Below, in pieces: positions 31,656-43,433 of a DNA stretch of 64,000 nt (positions within the stretch are counted from its first letter, which is position 1; each line of letters starts with the position of its first letter). The stretch lies in the NCBI RefSeq assembly GCF_030127145.1, contig NZ_CP126159.1:62001-126000 (forward strand). The letters are read 5' to 3'. A program made the position numbers and the translations under genes. The DNA comes from Halobaculum halobium (lineage in GTDB: Archaea; Halobacteriota; Halobacteria; Halobacteriales; Haloferacaceae). The notes beneath the pieces were generated by a model. It saw only the letters and a list, made by a program, of their open reading frames with translations. It did not search any database and was not told the origin of the DNA.

Positions 31656-33760
31656 GTCTACTCGAAGTCGACGACGTGAAGATCACGTATCGGTTGCCGG
31701 ACAGCCAAGTCCACGCCGTCAACAACGTCTCGTTCAGCATCGACGAGGGGGACAACTATGGACTCGTCGGCGAGTCCGGCTGCGGCAAGTCGACGCTCGC
31801 TAAGTCTGTCCTCGGACTCCTCGACGACAACGGCGAGGTCCAGTCGGGAAGCGTCCGATTCGACGGTCGCGAACTGAGCGACCTCTCCGAGCGGGAGTGG
31901 CAGTCTGTCCGCTGGGAGGAGATCTCGTATATCCCCCAGAGTGCGATGGACTCGCTCGACCCCGTGATGTCTGTCGGCGCGCAGATCCGACAGGCTATCC
32001 GCAAACACCGGAACGTGTCGAAAGCGACGGCGAACGAGCGCGTCGCCGAGGTGTTCGAGATGGTCGGGCTCGACCCAGCACGGACCGGCGACTACCCCCA
32101 TCAGTTCTCGGGGGGGATGCGCCAGCGCGTCACCATCGCGATGGCGCTGGCCCTCGACCCCGACCTCATCATCGCCGACGAGCCGACGACGGGGTTGGAC
32201 GTCATCGTCCAAGACAAAATCATCGACAAGCTGATGGAGATCCAAGAGGAGATCGGAAGCTCGCTCCTCTTGATCACTCACGACGTGGGCGTCGTCGCCG
32301 AGACCTGCGACGAGGTGTCGGTCCTGTACGGCGGGAAGGTGATGGAGCAGGGCGACACAGACCGGGTGTTCAGAACGCCGACGAACCCCTACACGATGGG
32401 GCTGAAGAACTCCTTCCCAGAGGTCGACGAGTTCGACGAGCAGGCCATCTCGATCCCGGGATCGCTCCCGGACCTCATGCGCGAACCGACCGGATGCGTG
32501 TTCCGAAACCGATGTCCGTTCGCGACCGAGGACTGTGAGCAGGGACACCCGCCGCTCGTCGAGACCGACAACGGGCAGGCGTCGGCCTGTTACTACACCG
32601 ACCGGGCCGACCAGATGCGCGCCGACGCCGCCGACCCTGATACATGGGATATCGAAGCCCGCGACGAGCGTGACCGGACGGGCGGGACCGGCGACGCCAT
32701 CCTCGAGACGCGAGAGCTCGAGAAGTGGTTCAAGCAGCCTCAGGGGATCCTCGAGGACCTTCGCGGCGACGATCCGGACTACGTCAAGGCCGTCAACGAC
32801 GTCAATCTCACGGTCCACGAAGGCGAGATCGTCGGCGTCGCCGGCGAGTCGGGCTGTGGCAAGTCGACCTTAGCGGAGGTGATCGCTGCGCTCCAAGAGC
32901 GGACCGGCGGCGAGATCCTGCTCGACGGGACGCCGATCGACGAGTTGCTCGACCGGAACACCAAGGAGTTCCGGTCGCGGGTACAGTTTATCTTTCAGGA
33001 CCCGTTCGACTCTCTCAACCCCCGCCAGCGGGTTCGAGCGGCCGTGTCGGAACCCCTGAAGATCCAGGGCGTCGACTCCGAGGAGATAGACCGGCGCGTC
33101 CGCCAGACCATCGCGGACGTCGGCCTCGAGCCGGCCGAGAAGTACCTCGACAAGCTCCCGGCCCAGCTTTCGGGCGGGGAGCGCCAGCGGGTCGCCATCG
33201 CGCAGGCGCTCGTGCTCGAACCGCAGCTGCTCATCTGTGACGAGCCCGCATCGATGCTCGACGTCTCGCTAAAGGCCAACATCCTCAACATCCTCCGCGA
33301 GATGGCCGACGAGCGCGACATCGGCATCGTCTACATCTCCCACGACCTCGCGAGCCTCACCCAGATCGCCGACCGCCTCGCGGTGATGTATCTGGGGAAG
33401 ATCGCAGAACTCGGCGATACCGAGGACGTGGTCCGCACGCCCAAACATCCCTACACGGCGTCGCTCTTGGCGGCTTCGCCCAAGACCGATCCCGATATCG
33501 ACCGTCAACGGGTGCTGCTACCCGGTGAGCCGCCCAACCCGGTGAACCTCCCGGACGGATGTAACTTCGCCCCCCGGTGTCCGAAAGCGGGGCCTGAGTG
33601 TCGCGGCGAGGAGCCCGGCCGCTCCGCGTTCGCGGCCGACGATCACGAGGCGGCCTGTTACTTCCCGGTCGAGGACGTCGAGACCGAGCTCCTGGAACGC
33701 TACGCCGAGGAACACGACCAAGAGGTCTCGCAGGCCATCGGCGACGAAGTGACGCTGTAG
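31652..33760 (+). CDS. fused double ABC ATPase, DppD-DppF type
   Basis: A 702-aa protein joining the two ATPases that are usually separate in Dpp/Opp importers. First unit (about 1-330): Walker [10 protein letters not shown], signature SGGMRQRV, Walker B IADEPTTGLD, then an oligo-peptide C-terminal box with Cys in GCVFRNRCPFATEDC...ACYY. Second unit (about 350-690): [35 protein letters not shown] and a like box (GCNFAPRCPKAGPEC...ACYF). The Cys-rich boxes may coordinate an iron-sulfur cluster as described for a mycobacterial Opp importer. The ATG at 31652 overlaps the permease stop. Energises uptake through 29752-31655. Confidence 0.9.
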   Translation: MSLLEVDDVKITYRLPDSQVHAVNNVSFSIDEGDNYGLVGESGCGKSTLAKSVLGLLDDNGEVQSGSVRFDGRELSDLSEREWQSVRWEEISYIPQSAMDSLDPVMSVGAQIRQAIRKHRNVSKATANERVAEVFEMVGLDPARTGDYPHQFSGGMRQRVTIAMALALDPDLIIADEPTTGLDVIVQDKIIDKLMEIQEEIGSSLLLITHDVGVVAETCDEVSVLYGGKVMEQGDTDRVFRTPTNPYTMGLKNSFPEVDEFDEQAISIPGSLPDLMREPTGCVFRNRCPFATEDCEQGHPPLVETDNGQASACYYTDRADQMRADAADPDTWDIEARDERDRTGGTGDAILETRELEKWFKQPQGILEDLRGDDPDYVKAVNDVNLTVHEGEIVGVAGESGCGKSTLAEVIAALQERTGGEILLDGTPIDELLDRNTKEFRSRVQFIFQDPFDSLNPRQRVRAAVSEPLKIQGVDSEEIDRRVRQTIADVGLEPAEKYLDKLPAQLSGGERQRVAIAQALVLEPQLLICDEPASMLDVSLKANILNILREMADERDIGIVYISHDLASLTQIADRLAVMYLGKIAELGDTEDVVRTPKHPYTASLLAASPKTDPDIDRQRVLLPGEPPNPVNLPDGCNFAPRCPKAGPECRGEEPGRSAFAADDHEAACYFPVEDVETELLERYAEEHDQEVSQAIGDEVTL

Positions 33761-33896
33761 CCGGCCGCGACGCCTCTGCCGGCCGCTGTTTTCAGGACCG
33801 GTTCGATTCGCTGTCTGTCCAACGGTCGTTCGGACGCAAACGAACACCGGAGAACGTAGCGGGCGGACACGTGGCCTGCCGCCGAACCGACGGCAA

Positions 33897-36044
33897 TCAG
33901 TCGCGCGTCCGGACGAGGGCGTCGACTGCCACCGGTCCGTCCTCGGTGACGACGACGGGATTGAGGTCGAGTTCGGCGACAGTCTCCACCGACGTCGCCA
34001 ACTCGCCGAGGTTCACCAGCACGTCGACCACAGCGTCGACGGACAGGGGCTCGTCTCCACGTCGGTCGGTCAACAGATCCGCGAGCGCCGTCTGCTCGAC
34101 CGCACGGCGCGCGTCATCACGCGAGAACGGCGGGACGAGCGTCGTGCTCTCGTCCAACGCCTCGACGAGGACGCCGCCCGGGCCGACGGTGACGAGCGAG
34201 CCGAACACGTCGCCGGGGGCGACCCCGAGAATCGCCTCGACGCCGTCTCCCACCATCGGTTGCACGAGGACGCCGGCCACGTCTGACTCGTCGGCGTGTG
34301 CCAGCGCCGCGTCCATCACGTCGCGGTACGCCTCCCGGACGGCCGCGGGCGACTCGAGGCCGAGTTCCACGGCACCCACGTCCGTTCGGTGGGGGAGCGC
34401 CGGCGAGTCGACCTTCAGCACGACCGGGTAGCCGACGGCCGCTGCGGCCGCGACGGCTTCCTCGGCGTCGGTCGCGAGGCGTGTCTCCGCGACGGGGACG
34501 TCGTAGGCATCGAGAAGCGGCGCGGTCTCCTCCCACGTCAGGACGCGCCCCCTCGGAAGGTCGAGCGCCGGCTCGTCAGTGGACGCCGAGCGCTCGCGTC
34601 TGGGGGGGCGTCCGAGTACGCGGTCGCGGTCTGCGGCGTACGTCGTCGTCGACGCGACCGCGTCCAGACACCGCCCCGGGTCCTCGTACACCGGAACCGA
34701 CTCCCTGAGGCGAGCGTACGGCGGCGTGACGGTCGGGTCCTCGGGCGCCTTTCGGCCAGTCCAGAGCACGTACACCGGGTCGGCGGCGGCCGCGACGATG
34801 GACTGTAGATCGTCGGCGATAGTCTCCGCGCGCTCGTCGGTCCCCGGGAGGCCGATGGCGAAGACGTAGGCGTCGAAGGCGTCGTCAGACAGCACCGCGT
34901 CGGCGATCGCTGGAAGCGCCTCTGCGCCGTACCCGCGGATGTCCGCGGGGTTGGTGAACCCACCGTAGGTCAAGAGTTCCTCGACGTCCAGTAGTTTCTG
35001 TTCGGTTTCTCCCTCGATGGCGGGGAGCGCCAAGTCGCGCTCAGCGGCCATGTCCGCGAGGAGGCTCGCGAGGCCGCCGCTGGTCGAGGCGATGCAGACG
35101 CGGTCGCCGTCAGGGGCGCCATAGGCGGTGTGGGCGTTCGCCCGCGAGAGCAGGTCGGGGATGTCCGGAACCCGCTGGACGCCGGTCTGATCGAACGCCG
35201 CCTCCCAGGCGTCGTCGCTCCCGGTGAGCGATCCGGTGTGCGACAGCGTCGCCTCCTCCGCGAGTTCCGAGCGCCCGACCTTGACCGTCAGGACCGGAGT
35301 TCCAATGCGGGTCGCCTGCTCGGCGACGCGCATGAACCGCTCGGGGTCGTCAATTCCCTCGACGTAGGTGCAGATCACGTCTACCGTCTCCTGCACTGCG
35401 AGGTAGGCGACGTAATCGGTCAGCGTCAGATCCGCCTCGTTGCCGGTCGAGACGATGTGGCTGAAGTGGAGGTCCCTGTCGGCCGCCCGCTCGAAGAAGG
35501 TGGTGAACGCCAGCGCGCCGGACTGGCTGACGAGCCCGATACGTCCGGGCGCAGGTTCGCGCGAACACGTCGACGTGAGCGTCGCGCCACGGGCGGCCAT
35601 CACCCCGATGCAGTTCGGCCCGACGACCCGGATCCCGGTCTCGGCAGCCGTCTCAGCGAGTTGAGACTCCAGCTCGATTCCCTCTTCGTCCGCCTCTGAG
35701 AATCCCGCAGTGAGGACGAGCGCCGACGGTACGCCCCGGTCGCCCGCCGCGGCCACTACGTCGACGACGTACTCCCGCGGCACGCTCACGACGACGACGT
35801 CGACCGTCTCGGGCACGTCGTCGATGTCGTCGTAACATTCGCGACCCCAGACCTCGTCGCGGCCGGGGTTGACGGGATAGAGCGTCCCCTCGAAACCGTA
35901 CCCGAGGAGGTTCGCGACGAGATTCCCCGAGTAGAACGAGTCGGGACTGGCGCCGACAACGGCTACCGAGCGCGGATCGAACAGCGGGTCGAGTTCCGGG
36001 ATCGCGAGCCCTGCGTCCGGTGCCGACGTGTCGATGTTTGGCAT
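33897..36044 (-). CDS. acyl-CoA synthetase (ADP-forming), fused alpha-beta type
   Basis: A 715-aa ADP-forming acyl/acetyl-CoA synthetase. Alpha part: CoA-binding (LFDPRSVAVVGASPDSFYSGNLVANLL) and CoA-ligase domain with the phosphohistidine segment ATLSHTGSLTGSDDAWEAAF. Beta part: ATP-grasp domain (PVVLKVDSPALPHRTDVGAVELGL, PMVGDGVEAILGV, GVLVEALDESTTLVPPFSRDDARRAVEQTALADLLTDRRGD, ELDLNPVVV). It makes acyl-CoA from acid, or ATP plus acid from acyl-CoA. ATG at 36044 begins the alpha domain. Divergent from the MBL pair; a good candidate to activate the acid that enters the cluster, or to conserve energy at its end. Confidence 0.9.
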   Translation of the reverse strand: MPNIDTSAPDAGLAIPELDPLFDPRSVAVVGASPDSFYSGNLVANLLGYGFEGTLYPVNPGRDEVWGRECYDDIDDVPETVDVVVVSVPREYVVDVVAAAGDRGVPSALVLTAGFSEADEEGIELESQLAETAAETGIRVVGPNCIGVMAARGATLTSTCSREPAPGRIGLVSQSGALAFTTFFERAADRDLHFSHIVSTGNEADLTLTDYVAYLAVQETVDVICTYVEGIDDPERFMRVAEQATRIGTPVLTVKVGRSELAEEATLSHTGSLTGSDDAWEAAFDQTGVQRVPDIPDLLSRANAHTAYGAPDGDRVCIASTSGGLASLLADMAAERDLALPAIEGETEQKLLDVEELLTYGGFTNPADIRGYGAEALPAIADAVLSDDAFDAYVFAIGLPGTDERAETIADDLQSIVAAAADPVYVLWTGRKAPEDPTVTPPYARLRESVPVYEDPGRCLDAVASTTTYAADRDRVLGRPPRRERSASTDEPALDLPRGRVLTWEETAPLLDAYDVPVAETRLATDAEEAVAAAAAVGYPVVLKVDSPALPHRTDVGAVELGLESPAAVREAYRDVMDAALAHADESDVAGVLVQPMVGDGVEAILGVAPGDVFGSLVTVGPGGVLVEALDESTTLVPPFSRDDARRAVEQTALADLLTDRRGDEPLSVDAVVDVLVNLGELATSVETVAELDLNPVVVTEDGPVAVDALVRTRD

Positions 36045-36169
36045 GGGAAGTGATAGCCTGTAAATCGGCCTCAAGGTACCCCCGAAGCGCCGCCATAGTA
36101 ATCGCGATTTATAAGCGACCTGTGAACCGTCTCCACGATTTTAGTGGACTCCACGTCAGGAGCACACAC

Positions 36170-36976
36170 ATGACACGCGAAATCGCGCCCGGCATCCACT
36201 GGATCTATGAGGCCGGCCCCGACCGAACGGATTCGTGGGAGCTGGCCGACCGCGCTCCGGAGTGGTACGAGGCGGGGCGGGAGGCGTACGTCCCCCAGTG
36301 TGCGTACCTCGTTGACGGCGGCGAGGAGACGCTCCTGTTTGACACCCTCTCGCCGGCAAGTACCGACCACGTTCTCGCTGCCATCGACGACGTGGTCGGC
36401 GATCGGGGTCTCGACTACCTCGTCGTCTCTCACCCGGACGTCCCCCACGCCGGGAACGCCCTCGCAATCCTCGAGGAGCACCCCGAGGCGACGCTCGTCG
36501 CCCCCGGCTACGGCAACGACCACGAACTCTACCGCCTCGACGACGGGATCCACGTCACCGAGGGCGACCGGATCGACGTCGGTGACCGCACCGTCGAGTT
36601 CCACGAGGCGACGTTCCTCGACGCGCCCGTGTCGGTGTGGATGACCGAGCGGGAGACGGAGACGCTGTTCCCGGTCGACTGGATGGGATTCATTCACCTC
36701 GACGAGGAACGGTTGTCCTTCGTCGACGAACTCGACGGGAGCTTCGACCCGAGCAGGCTCGTCGAGTTCCACGGCCGAGTCCTGTTTTGGTACCAGTACG
36801 TCGACGTCGAGAAGACGAACGCGGAGATCGACGCGCTCATCGAGAAGTTCGACCCGGAGATCATCGCGCCCGCCCACGGGCTGGTCATCCGTGAAGACGC
36901 CACCGACTACATGGAGTTGATGAAAGACGTGACGCGCACCATCGACGAACAGGGCCGTATCGGCACCCTCGGGTGA
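36170..36976 (+). CDS. flavodiiron-like metallo-beta-lactamase protein (altered metal motif), copy A
   Basis: A 268-aa protein equivalent to only the metallo-beta-lactamase domain of flavodiiron proteins, without a flavodoxin part. Visible blocks: DTLSPASTDHVLAAIDD, the metal loop VVSHPDVPHAGN (HxDxPH, where flavodiiron proteins have HxExDH), FHEATFLDAPVSVWMT, FPVDWMGF and APAHG. Changes at ligand positions (Pro for Asp; no His in the third block) mean a normal two-iron centre is uncertain. The ATG at 36170 begins the domain. A second paralogue starts 36 nt downstream, probably co-transcribed. TATA-like TTTATAA at 36108-36114. Confidence 0.75.
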   Translation: MTREIAPGIHWIYEAGPDRTDSWELADRAPEWYEAGREAYVPQCAYLVDGGEETLLFDTLSPASTDHVLAAIDDVVGDRGLDYLVVSHPDVPHAGNALAILEEHPEATLVAPGYGNDHELYRLDDGIHVTEGDRIDVGDRTVEFHEATFLDAPVSVWMTERETETLFPVDWMGFIHLDEERLSFVDELDGSFDPSRLVEFHGRVLFWYQYVDVEKTNAEIDALIEKFDPEIIAPAHGLVIREDATDYMELMKDVTRTIDEQGRIGTLG

Positions 36977-37012
36977 TCAAATGACAGAACACGACAGCGC
37001 GGAGGGACGCGC

Positions 37013-37753
37013 ATGACGGTCCAAGTCACGCCCAGCGTCGAGTGGATCAATCAGTGTTACGACCACGAGGGAGGCCACGAGCACGTCTCGCTGTATCTCC
37101 TGCGTGCACCGGAGGGAACAGTGCTCGTGGACTCAGGGTCGTTCTACCATCGCGAGGAGATCACTGCCGCCGTCGACGAGGCGACCGACGGCGACGGCCC
37201 GGACGCCATCGTCCTCTCACACTCGGATTACCCCCACGCGGCGAACGTCTCGCCGCTGGGCGGCGACACCGGGAACGTCGAACTCGTCGCGTCGTCGGCT
37301 TCGCCGGCCCAACAGGGGCTCCCGGACGCCCGCAAGTGCGACATCGGCGGGTCGCTGACGATCCAGGGACGGGAGTTCAGCTTCATCGACCCGCCGCTGG
37401 CCGATCGGTCGCACACAACGTGGATCTACGATCACGGCGACGGTGTGCTGTTCACCGCTGACGGTTTCGGCAACTACCACGATCCCGGTCAGTGTGACTA
37501 CCGTTCGGGTGATTTCGCGGAGGGGACTCCCGCACAGCGCGTGTACGAGTACCACCGGGACAACCTCGTGTGGCTCCGCTACGTCGCCCCCGAAAAGGTC
37601 GACCGCACGCTCGACGACATCTTCGCGTCGTACGACGTGACCGCGGTGGCGCCGATCCACGGAAACCCGATCGAGTCCGACGACCTCGACACCTACCGGG
37701 ATCGGCTTCGCGCGGCGATGGAGCGGATCGCGTCCGAGCACCCCGTCTCGTGA
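37013..37753 (+). CDS. flavodiiron-like metallo-beta-lactamase protein (altered metal motif), copy B
   Basis: A 246-aa paralogue of the preceding protein. Matching blocks: LVDSGSFYHREEITAAVDE, VLSHSDYPHAANVS (again HxDxPH), DPPLADRSHTTWIYD (retains a His in the third block), FTADGFGNY (Asp ligand) and APIHGNPIE. It also has an 11-codon reading frame ending in ATGA overlapping its start (36981-37016), which could be chance. The recurrence of H-x-D-x-P-H in both copies means the change is a family trait and not decay. Reaction unknown; the clustering suggests a hydrolytic or redox step in the organic-acid pathway. Confidence 0.75.
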   Translation: MTVQVTPSVEWINQCYDHEGGHEHVSLYLLRAPEGTVLVDSGSFYHREEITAAVDEATDGDGPDAIVLSHSDYPHAANVSPLGGDTGNVELVASSASPAQQGLPDARKCDIGGSLTIQGREFSFIDPPLADRSHTTWIYDHGDGVLFTADGFGNYHDPGQCDYRSGDFAEGTPAQRVYEYHRDNLVWLRYVAPEKVDRTLDDIFASYDVTAVAPIHGNPIESDDLDTYRDRLRAAMERIASEHPVS

Positions 37754-37830
37754 CCTGCTGGGCCGGCGAGAGAAACTGCGAGGGGCTGGAGCGGAAGCCA
37801 CCGAGGTGAGCAGCGAGAGAGCCGACGCGG

Positions 37831-38685
37831 CTATCGGATCCCGGCGGCCTCGGCGCGACGGACGATCGTCCGGGCGCGCTCGACCAGCGGCGGATCGATC
37901 ATCTGGCCGTCGACGGTGAACACTCCAGATCCCCCCTCGCTGGCCTCATCTTGCCGGGCGAGCACCGTCTCTGCCCAGTCGATCTCCTCGCTGGTCGGGG
38001 TGAAGGCCTCGTTGATAACCGGCACCTGGCCCGGGTGGATCGCGAGCTTCCCGTCGAACCCGAGGTCGGCGACGAACTCGGTCTGCTCTCGGAGCCCGGT
38101 CGTATCTTCGATGTCGGTGTGGACGGTGTCGAGCGCGTCGACGCCCGCGGCCGCCGCGGCGACGACGGTCCGCTGGCGGGCGTACAGCGACTCCGTCTTG
38201 TCGTCTGTCACGGTCGCGCCGACGTCGGCGGTGAAGTCTTGATCGCCGTACGCGACGGCCGCGACGCCGGGTGCGGCCGCGATCTCCTCGACGGCGACGA
38301 CGCCCGCCGCCGTCTCGATCAGCGGAATGATGTCGACGTCGCCTGCCCCGAGGTCGGCGAGGCGGTCGTGGAGAGCCGCCACGGTGGCGGGGTCGTCCAC
38401 CTTCGGGAGGACGATACCGTCGGGCGGATCGGCCACGTCGCCGACGACCGCGTCGACGTCAGCCCGTCCGGTCCGGTCGTAGGGGTTGACGCGGACCATG
38501 ATGCTCGGAGTTGGGTCCGTGAGATCATCGAGCGCCGAGCGGACCGTTCGCCGCGCCTCCGCTTTCGCGTCCGGCGCGACCGCGTCCTCGAGGTCGAAGA
38601 TGACCGCGTCCGTATCTGTCTCGACTGCCGTCTCGAGCATTTCGCGGTCGTCGCCCGGGGAGTACAACAGCGAGCGTCGAACCAT
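37831..38685 (-). CDS. HpcH/HpaI aldolase / CitE-like acyl-CoA lyase
   Basis: A 284-aa (beta/alpha)8 lyase: MVRRSLLYSPGDDREML, VIFDLEDAVAPDAKAEAR (Mg-binding Glu/Asp region), RVNPYDRTG, GIVLPKVDDPATV, IIPLIETAAGVVAVEEIA and KLAIHPGQVPVINEAFTPT. The CitE-like group cleaves or forms citramalyl-, malyl- or beta-methylmalyl-CoA. With an ADP-forming acyl-CoA synthetase next to it, a CoA-thioester-cleaving role is plausible. It is transcribed after the double ATPase gene (50 nt gap). Exact acyl group unknown. Confidence 0.85.
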   Translation of the reverse strand: MVRRSLLYSPGDDREMLETAVETDTDAVIFDLEDAVAPDAKAEARRTVRSALDDLTDPTPSIMVRVNPYDRTGRADVDAVVGDVADPPDGIVLPKVDDPATVAALHDRLADLGAGDVDIIPLIETAAGVVAVEEIAAAPGVAAVAYGDQDFTADVGATVTDDKTESLYARQRTVVAAAAAGVDALDTVHTDIEDTTGLREQTEFVADLGFDGKLAIHPGQVPVINEAFTPTSEEIDWAETVLARQDEASEGGSGVFTVDGQMIDPPLVERARTIVRRAEAAGIR

Positions 38686-38735
38686 ACGGAGACCACGCGT
38701 ATCGGGGTGAAAAATGCGGGGACGCCCCCGTCCGG

Positions 38736-40892
<2,157 letters not shown>

Positions 40893-41177
40893 TCGCTCGT
40901 CCCGCAGGAGGACGCTCGGGGATCGGTCACGCTCCGGCAGCGGACATCGACACTCACCGCGGAGTCGTTATCGTGCCCACGTCGAACCATCCTTGTCGCG
41001 GTCTATCACGTACCATGTTAAGAACCCTCGGATCACACCGATCGGGTATATGGCGGCAGGGAGACAGTATCGTTCCCGCCGGACGTGTCCGCTGACGGCT
41101 CATGCCCCGTTTCGTCCGGATACCGAGGCGCGCCAGCTGTCGGGTTCGAGAGACGGACACACCGACGGTGACAGACC

Positions 41178-42413
41178 GTGACCACGTCGCTGGTCCGTCG
41201 GCTCGGCCGCTTCGACGCTGTCGTTATCACCGCCGTCCTGTGGTTCCTCGGCAAGTTCGTCCGCTTCGCGTTCCCGCCGCTATTCGAACGTCTCGGGACG
41301 GTTTACGACGTCTCCGCCGCTATGCTGGGTGGTGCATTCAGCGCCCTGTTGTTCGTCTACGCGGCTCTCCAGTTCCCGTCTGGCTTGCTCGCCGATCGGT
41401 TCAGCCCCGTGGCCGTCATCGGCGGGGGGTCGTTGCTCGCGGCCGTCGGGGCGCTCGCGCTGGCCGTCGACGGCCCGCTCCCCGTGCTCATCGGTGCGAT
41501 GTTGATCATCGGCGCGGGGACCGGGCCCCTCAAGACCGTCAGCCTGCAGGTGCTCTCTCGAACGTATCCCGGCCAGACGGGCCGAGTGCTCGGCGTGTTC
41601 GACACCTTCGGGGCGTTCGGAGGCGCCGCGGCACCGGCGGCCGTGGTGCTGTTCGCCGGCTCACCCGCGGTGTTCGGCGCCGGTTGGCGGACGACGTTCC
41701 TCCTCGCCGGGCTCGTCGGGGTCGGTGTCACCGTCGCCCTCGTCGTCCGAGTTCCCGAACGGCTGCCCGACGAGGACACGGACGAGAACGCTGACCAGGG
41801 GTCGGTTGACGCCGAGGCCGCCGCCCCGGTCCGCGAGTACGGGGCGCTGTTCCGGGAGTGGCGCTTCTCCGTGTTCGTCCTCGTCACGAGCCTGTTCTCG
41901 TTCGCGTATAACGCCACGATCGCCTTCCTCCCGCTGTATTTCACGCGGGAGGCCGGATTCGGCTCGACCACCGCGTCCCTCCTGTTCAGCGCGCTGTTTG
42001 CGGTGAGCCTCGTACAGTTGCTCACTGGAGAGATCAGCGACCGGACCGGAACGCTCCCGGTAATCGTTCTCACAGTCGGGCTCGCGACGGTCGGGTTGGG
42101 GTCGGTCCTCCTGTTGACTGGCGTCGGCGGTCCGCTCGCGCTGGGCGGGGCAGTCGTCTGTCTCGGGATCGGCGCGCACGGCTACCGCCCCGTTCGGGGC
42201 GCGTACTTGATGTCAGTCATCCCTACCTCGGTCGCCGGTGGGAGCCTCGGCGCCGTGCGGACGATCCAGATGGTCGCCGGCGCGTCCTCCCCTGCCCTCG
42301 TCGGCGTTCTCTCCGAGACAGTGGGACTCCGGCCGGCGTTCGGCCTCCTCACCGCGGCGCTGCTCGCTGCGACCGGTCTCTCTATCCTGCTCTGGCTGGC
42401 CGACACGGCCTGA
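41178..42413 (+). CDS. major facilitator superfamily transporter
   Basis: A 411-aa permease with about twelve hydrophobic segments. The segment LQFPSGLLADRFSP and the paralogous QLLTGEISDRTGT in the second half are the MFS loop motifs (G-x-x-x-D-R-x). A GTG start at 41178 (MTTSLVRRLGRF) is used; no ATG fits. Central cytoplasmic loop is acidic (PDEDTDENADQGSVDAEAA). In this organic-acid island it is likely an importer or exporter of a pathway acid; substrate unknown. Divergent from the double ATPase with 285 nt between, which shows nothing besides promoters. Confidence 0.85.
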   Translation: MTTSLVRRLGRFDAVVITAVLWFLGKFVRFAFPPLFERLGTVYDVSAAMLGGAFSALLFVYAALQFPSGLLADRFSPVAVIGGGSLLAAVGALALAVDGPLPVLIGAMLIIGAGTGPLKTVSLQVLSRTYPGQTGRVLGVFDTFGAFGGAAAPAAVVLFAGSPAVFGAGWRTTFLLAGLVGVGVTVALVVRVPERLPDEDTDENADQGSVDAEAAAPVREYGALFREWRFSVFVLVTSLFSFAYNATIAFLPLYFTREAGFGSTTASLLFSALFAVSLVQLLTGEISDRTGTLPVIVLTVGLATVGLGSVLLLTGVGGPLALGGAVVCLGIGAHGYRPVRGAYLMSVIPTSVAGGSLGAVRTIQMVAGASSPALVGVLSETVGLRPAFGLLTAALLAATGLSILLWLADTA

Positions 42414-42445
42414 GACACTACTCTGACCCGTCCGATCGATGTTTT

Positions 42446-43369
42446 ATGGACGGGTTGTGGATGGCCCGTATGCACGGGCGTCAGCAGTTGGCCAAGACGG
42501 TCGAAGAATCGGGTATCGCGGTCGTACCGGGCGTGTACGACGGTATCAGCGCGAGACTCGTCGAGCAACAGGGGTTCGCGTCGGGCTTCCTGTCGGGGGC
42601 TGGCGTCTCGAACAGCCGGCTGGCACAGCCGGACGTCGGCTTCCTCACGCTCCCGGACGTCGCTGACCAGTCGCGAGAGATCGCTGACGCGGTCGATATC
42701 CCGATTTGGGTCGACGCAGACACGGGCTACGGGAACGCGGTCAGCGTCCACCGAACGGTCCGGCGGCTGGCAGACGCCGGCGCGGCGGCCGTCATGATTG
42801 AAGACCAGGAGTGGCCCAAGCGGTGCGGCCACATGGCGGGCAAGTCCGTCATCCCCTTCGACGAAGCCGTGGCGAAAATCGAGGCTGCGACCGACGCTCG
42901 CGACGAGCACGCGCCCGACGTACTGTTGAAGGCGCGGACCGACGCGACCGAACCGCTCGGCCTCGAGGAGGCGATCGAGCGGCTGAACGCGTTCGCCGAC
43001 GCCGGCGCGGACGTCGTCTTCGCGGACGCGCTGCGCTCCGAGGAGGACATCCGACGGGTTGCTGCGGAGGTGGACGCACCACTCTCAGTGAATATGGGAT
43101 TCGGTGTTCGAAGCCGTCCGACGACGCCGCTGATCCCGGCCGCGCGGTTGGAGGAGATCGGCGTCGACGTCGTCATCTACCCGCGGCTCATCACCGCCGC
43201 GGCGACCGCCGGGATGAAGCGAGCGCTGGCGGAACTGGAAACAGCCGTCGAGACGCCCGAGGAGTACGAGGCTCCCGACGCAGTCGTCGACTGGGACTAC
43301 TACACGGACCTGATCGGCAAGCCGGCTGTCGATGACCTCGAAGCGCGGTTCGCGACCGACGAGGACTGA
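42446..43369 (+). CDS. isocitrate lyase / PEP mutase family lyase
   Basis: A 307-aa protein of the ICL/PEP-mutase superfamily: VPGVYDGISARLVEQQGF, IWVDADTGYGNAVSVHRTV (Mg-site), AVMIEDQEWPKRCGHMAGKSVIP with the catalytic Cys127 in KRCGH, LLKARTDA and MGFGVRSRPTTPLIPAA. KRCGH-type members are lyases (2-methylisocitrate lyase, 2,3-dimethylmalate lyase, oxaloacetate decarboxylase). Start ambiguous: ATG at 42446, 42461 or 42470. With PrpF and CitE-type neighbours it fits cleavage of a methyl-branched C5-C7 acid (inference). Confidence 0.87.
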   Translation: MDGLWMARMHGRQQLAKTVEESGIAVVPGVYDGISARLVEQQGFASGFLSGAGVSNSRLAQPDVGFLTLPDVADQSREIADAVDIPIWVDADTGYGNAVSVHRTVRRLADAGAAAVMIEDQEWPKRCGHMAGKSVIPFDEAVAKIEAATDARDEHAPDVLLKARTDATEPLGLEEAIERLNAFADAGADVVFADALRSEEDIRRVAAEVDAPLSVNMGFGVRSRPTTPLIPAARLEEIGVDVVIYPRLITAAATAGMKRALAELETAVETPEEYEAPDAVVDWDYYTDLIGKPAVDDLEARFATDED

Positions 43370-43433
43370 ACACGAGCACGCGGTGTGGATGGGGAACACG
43401 CCGGCTCGACGGGGGTACCGCTACGACAGCCAT

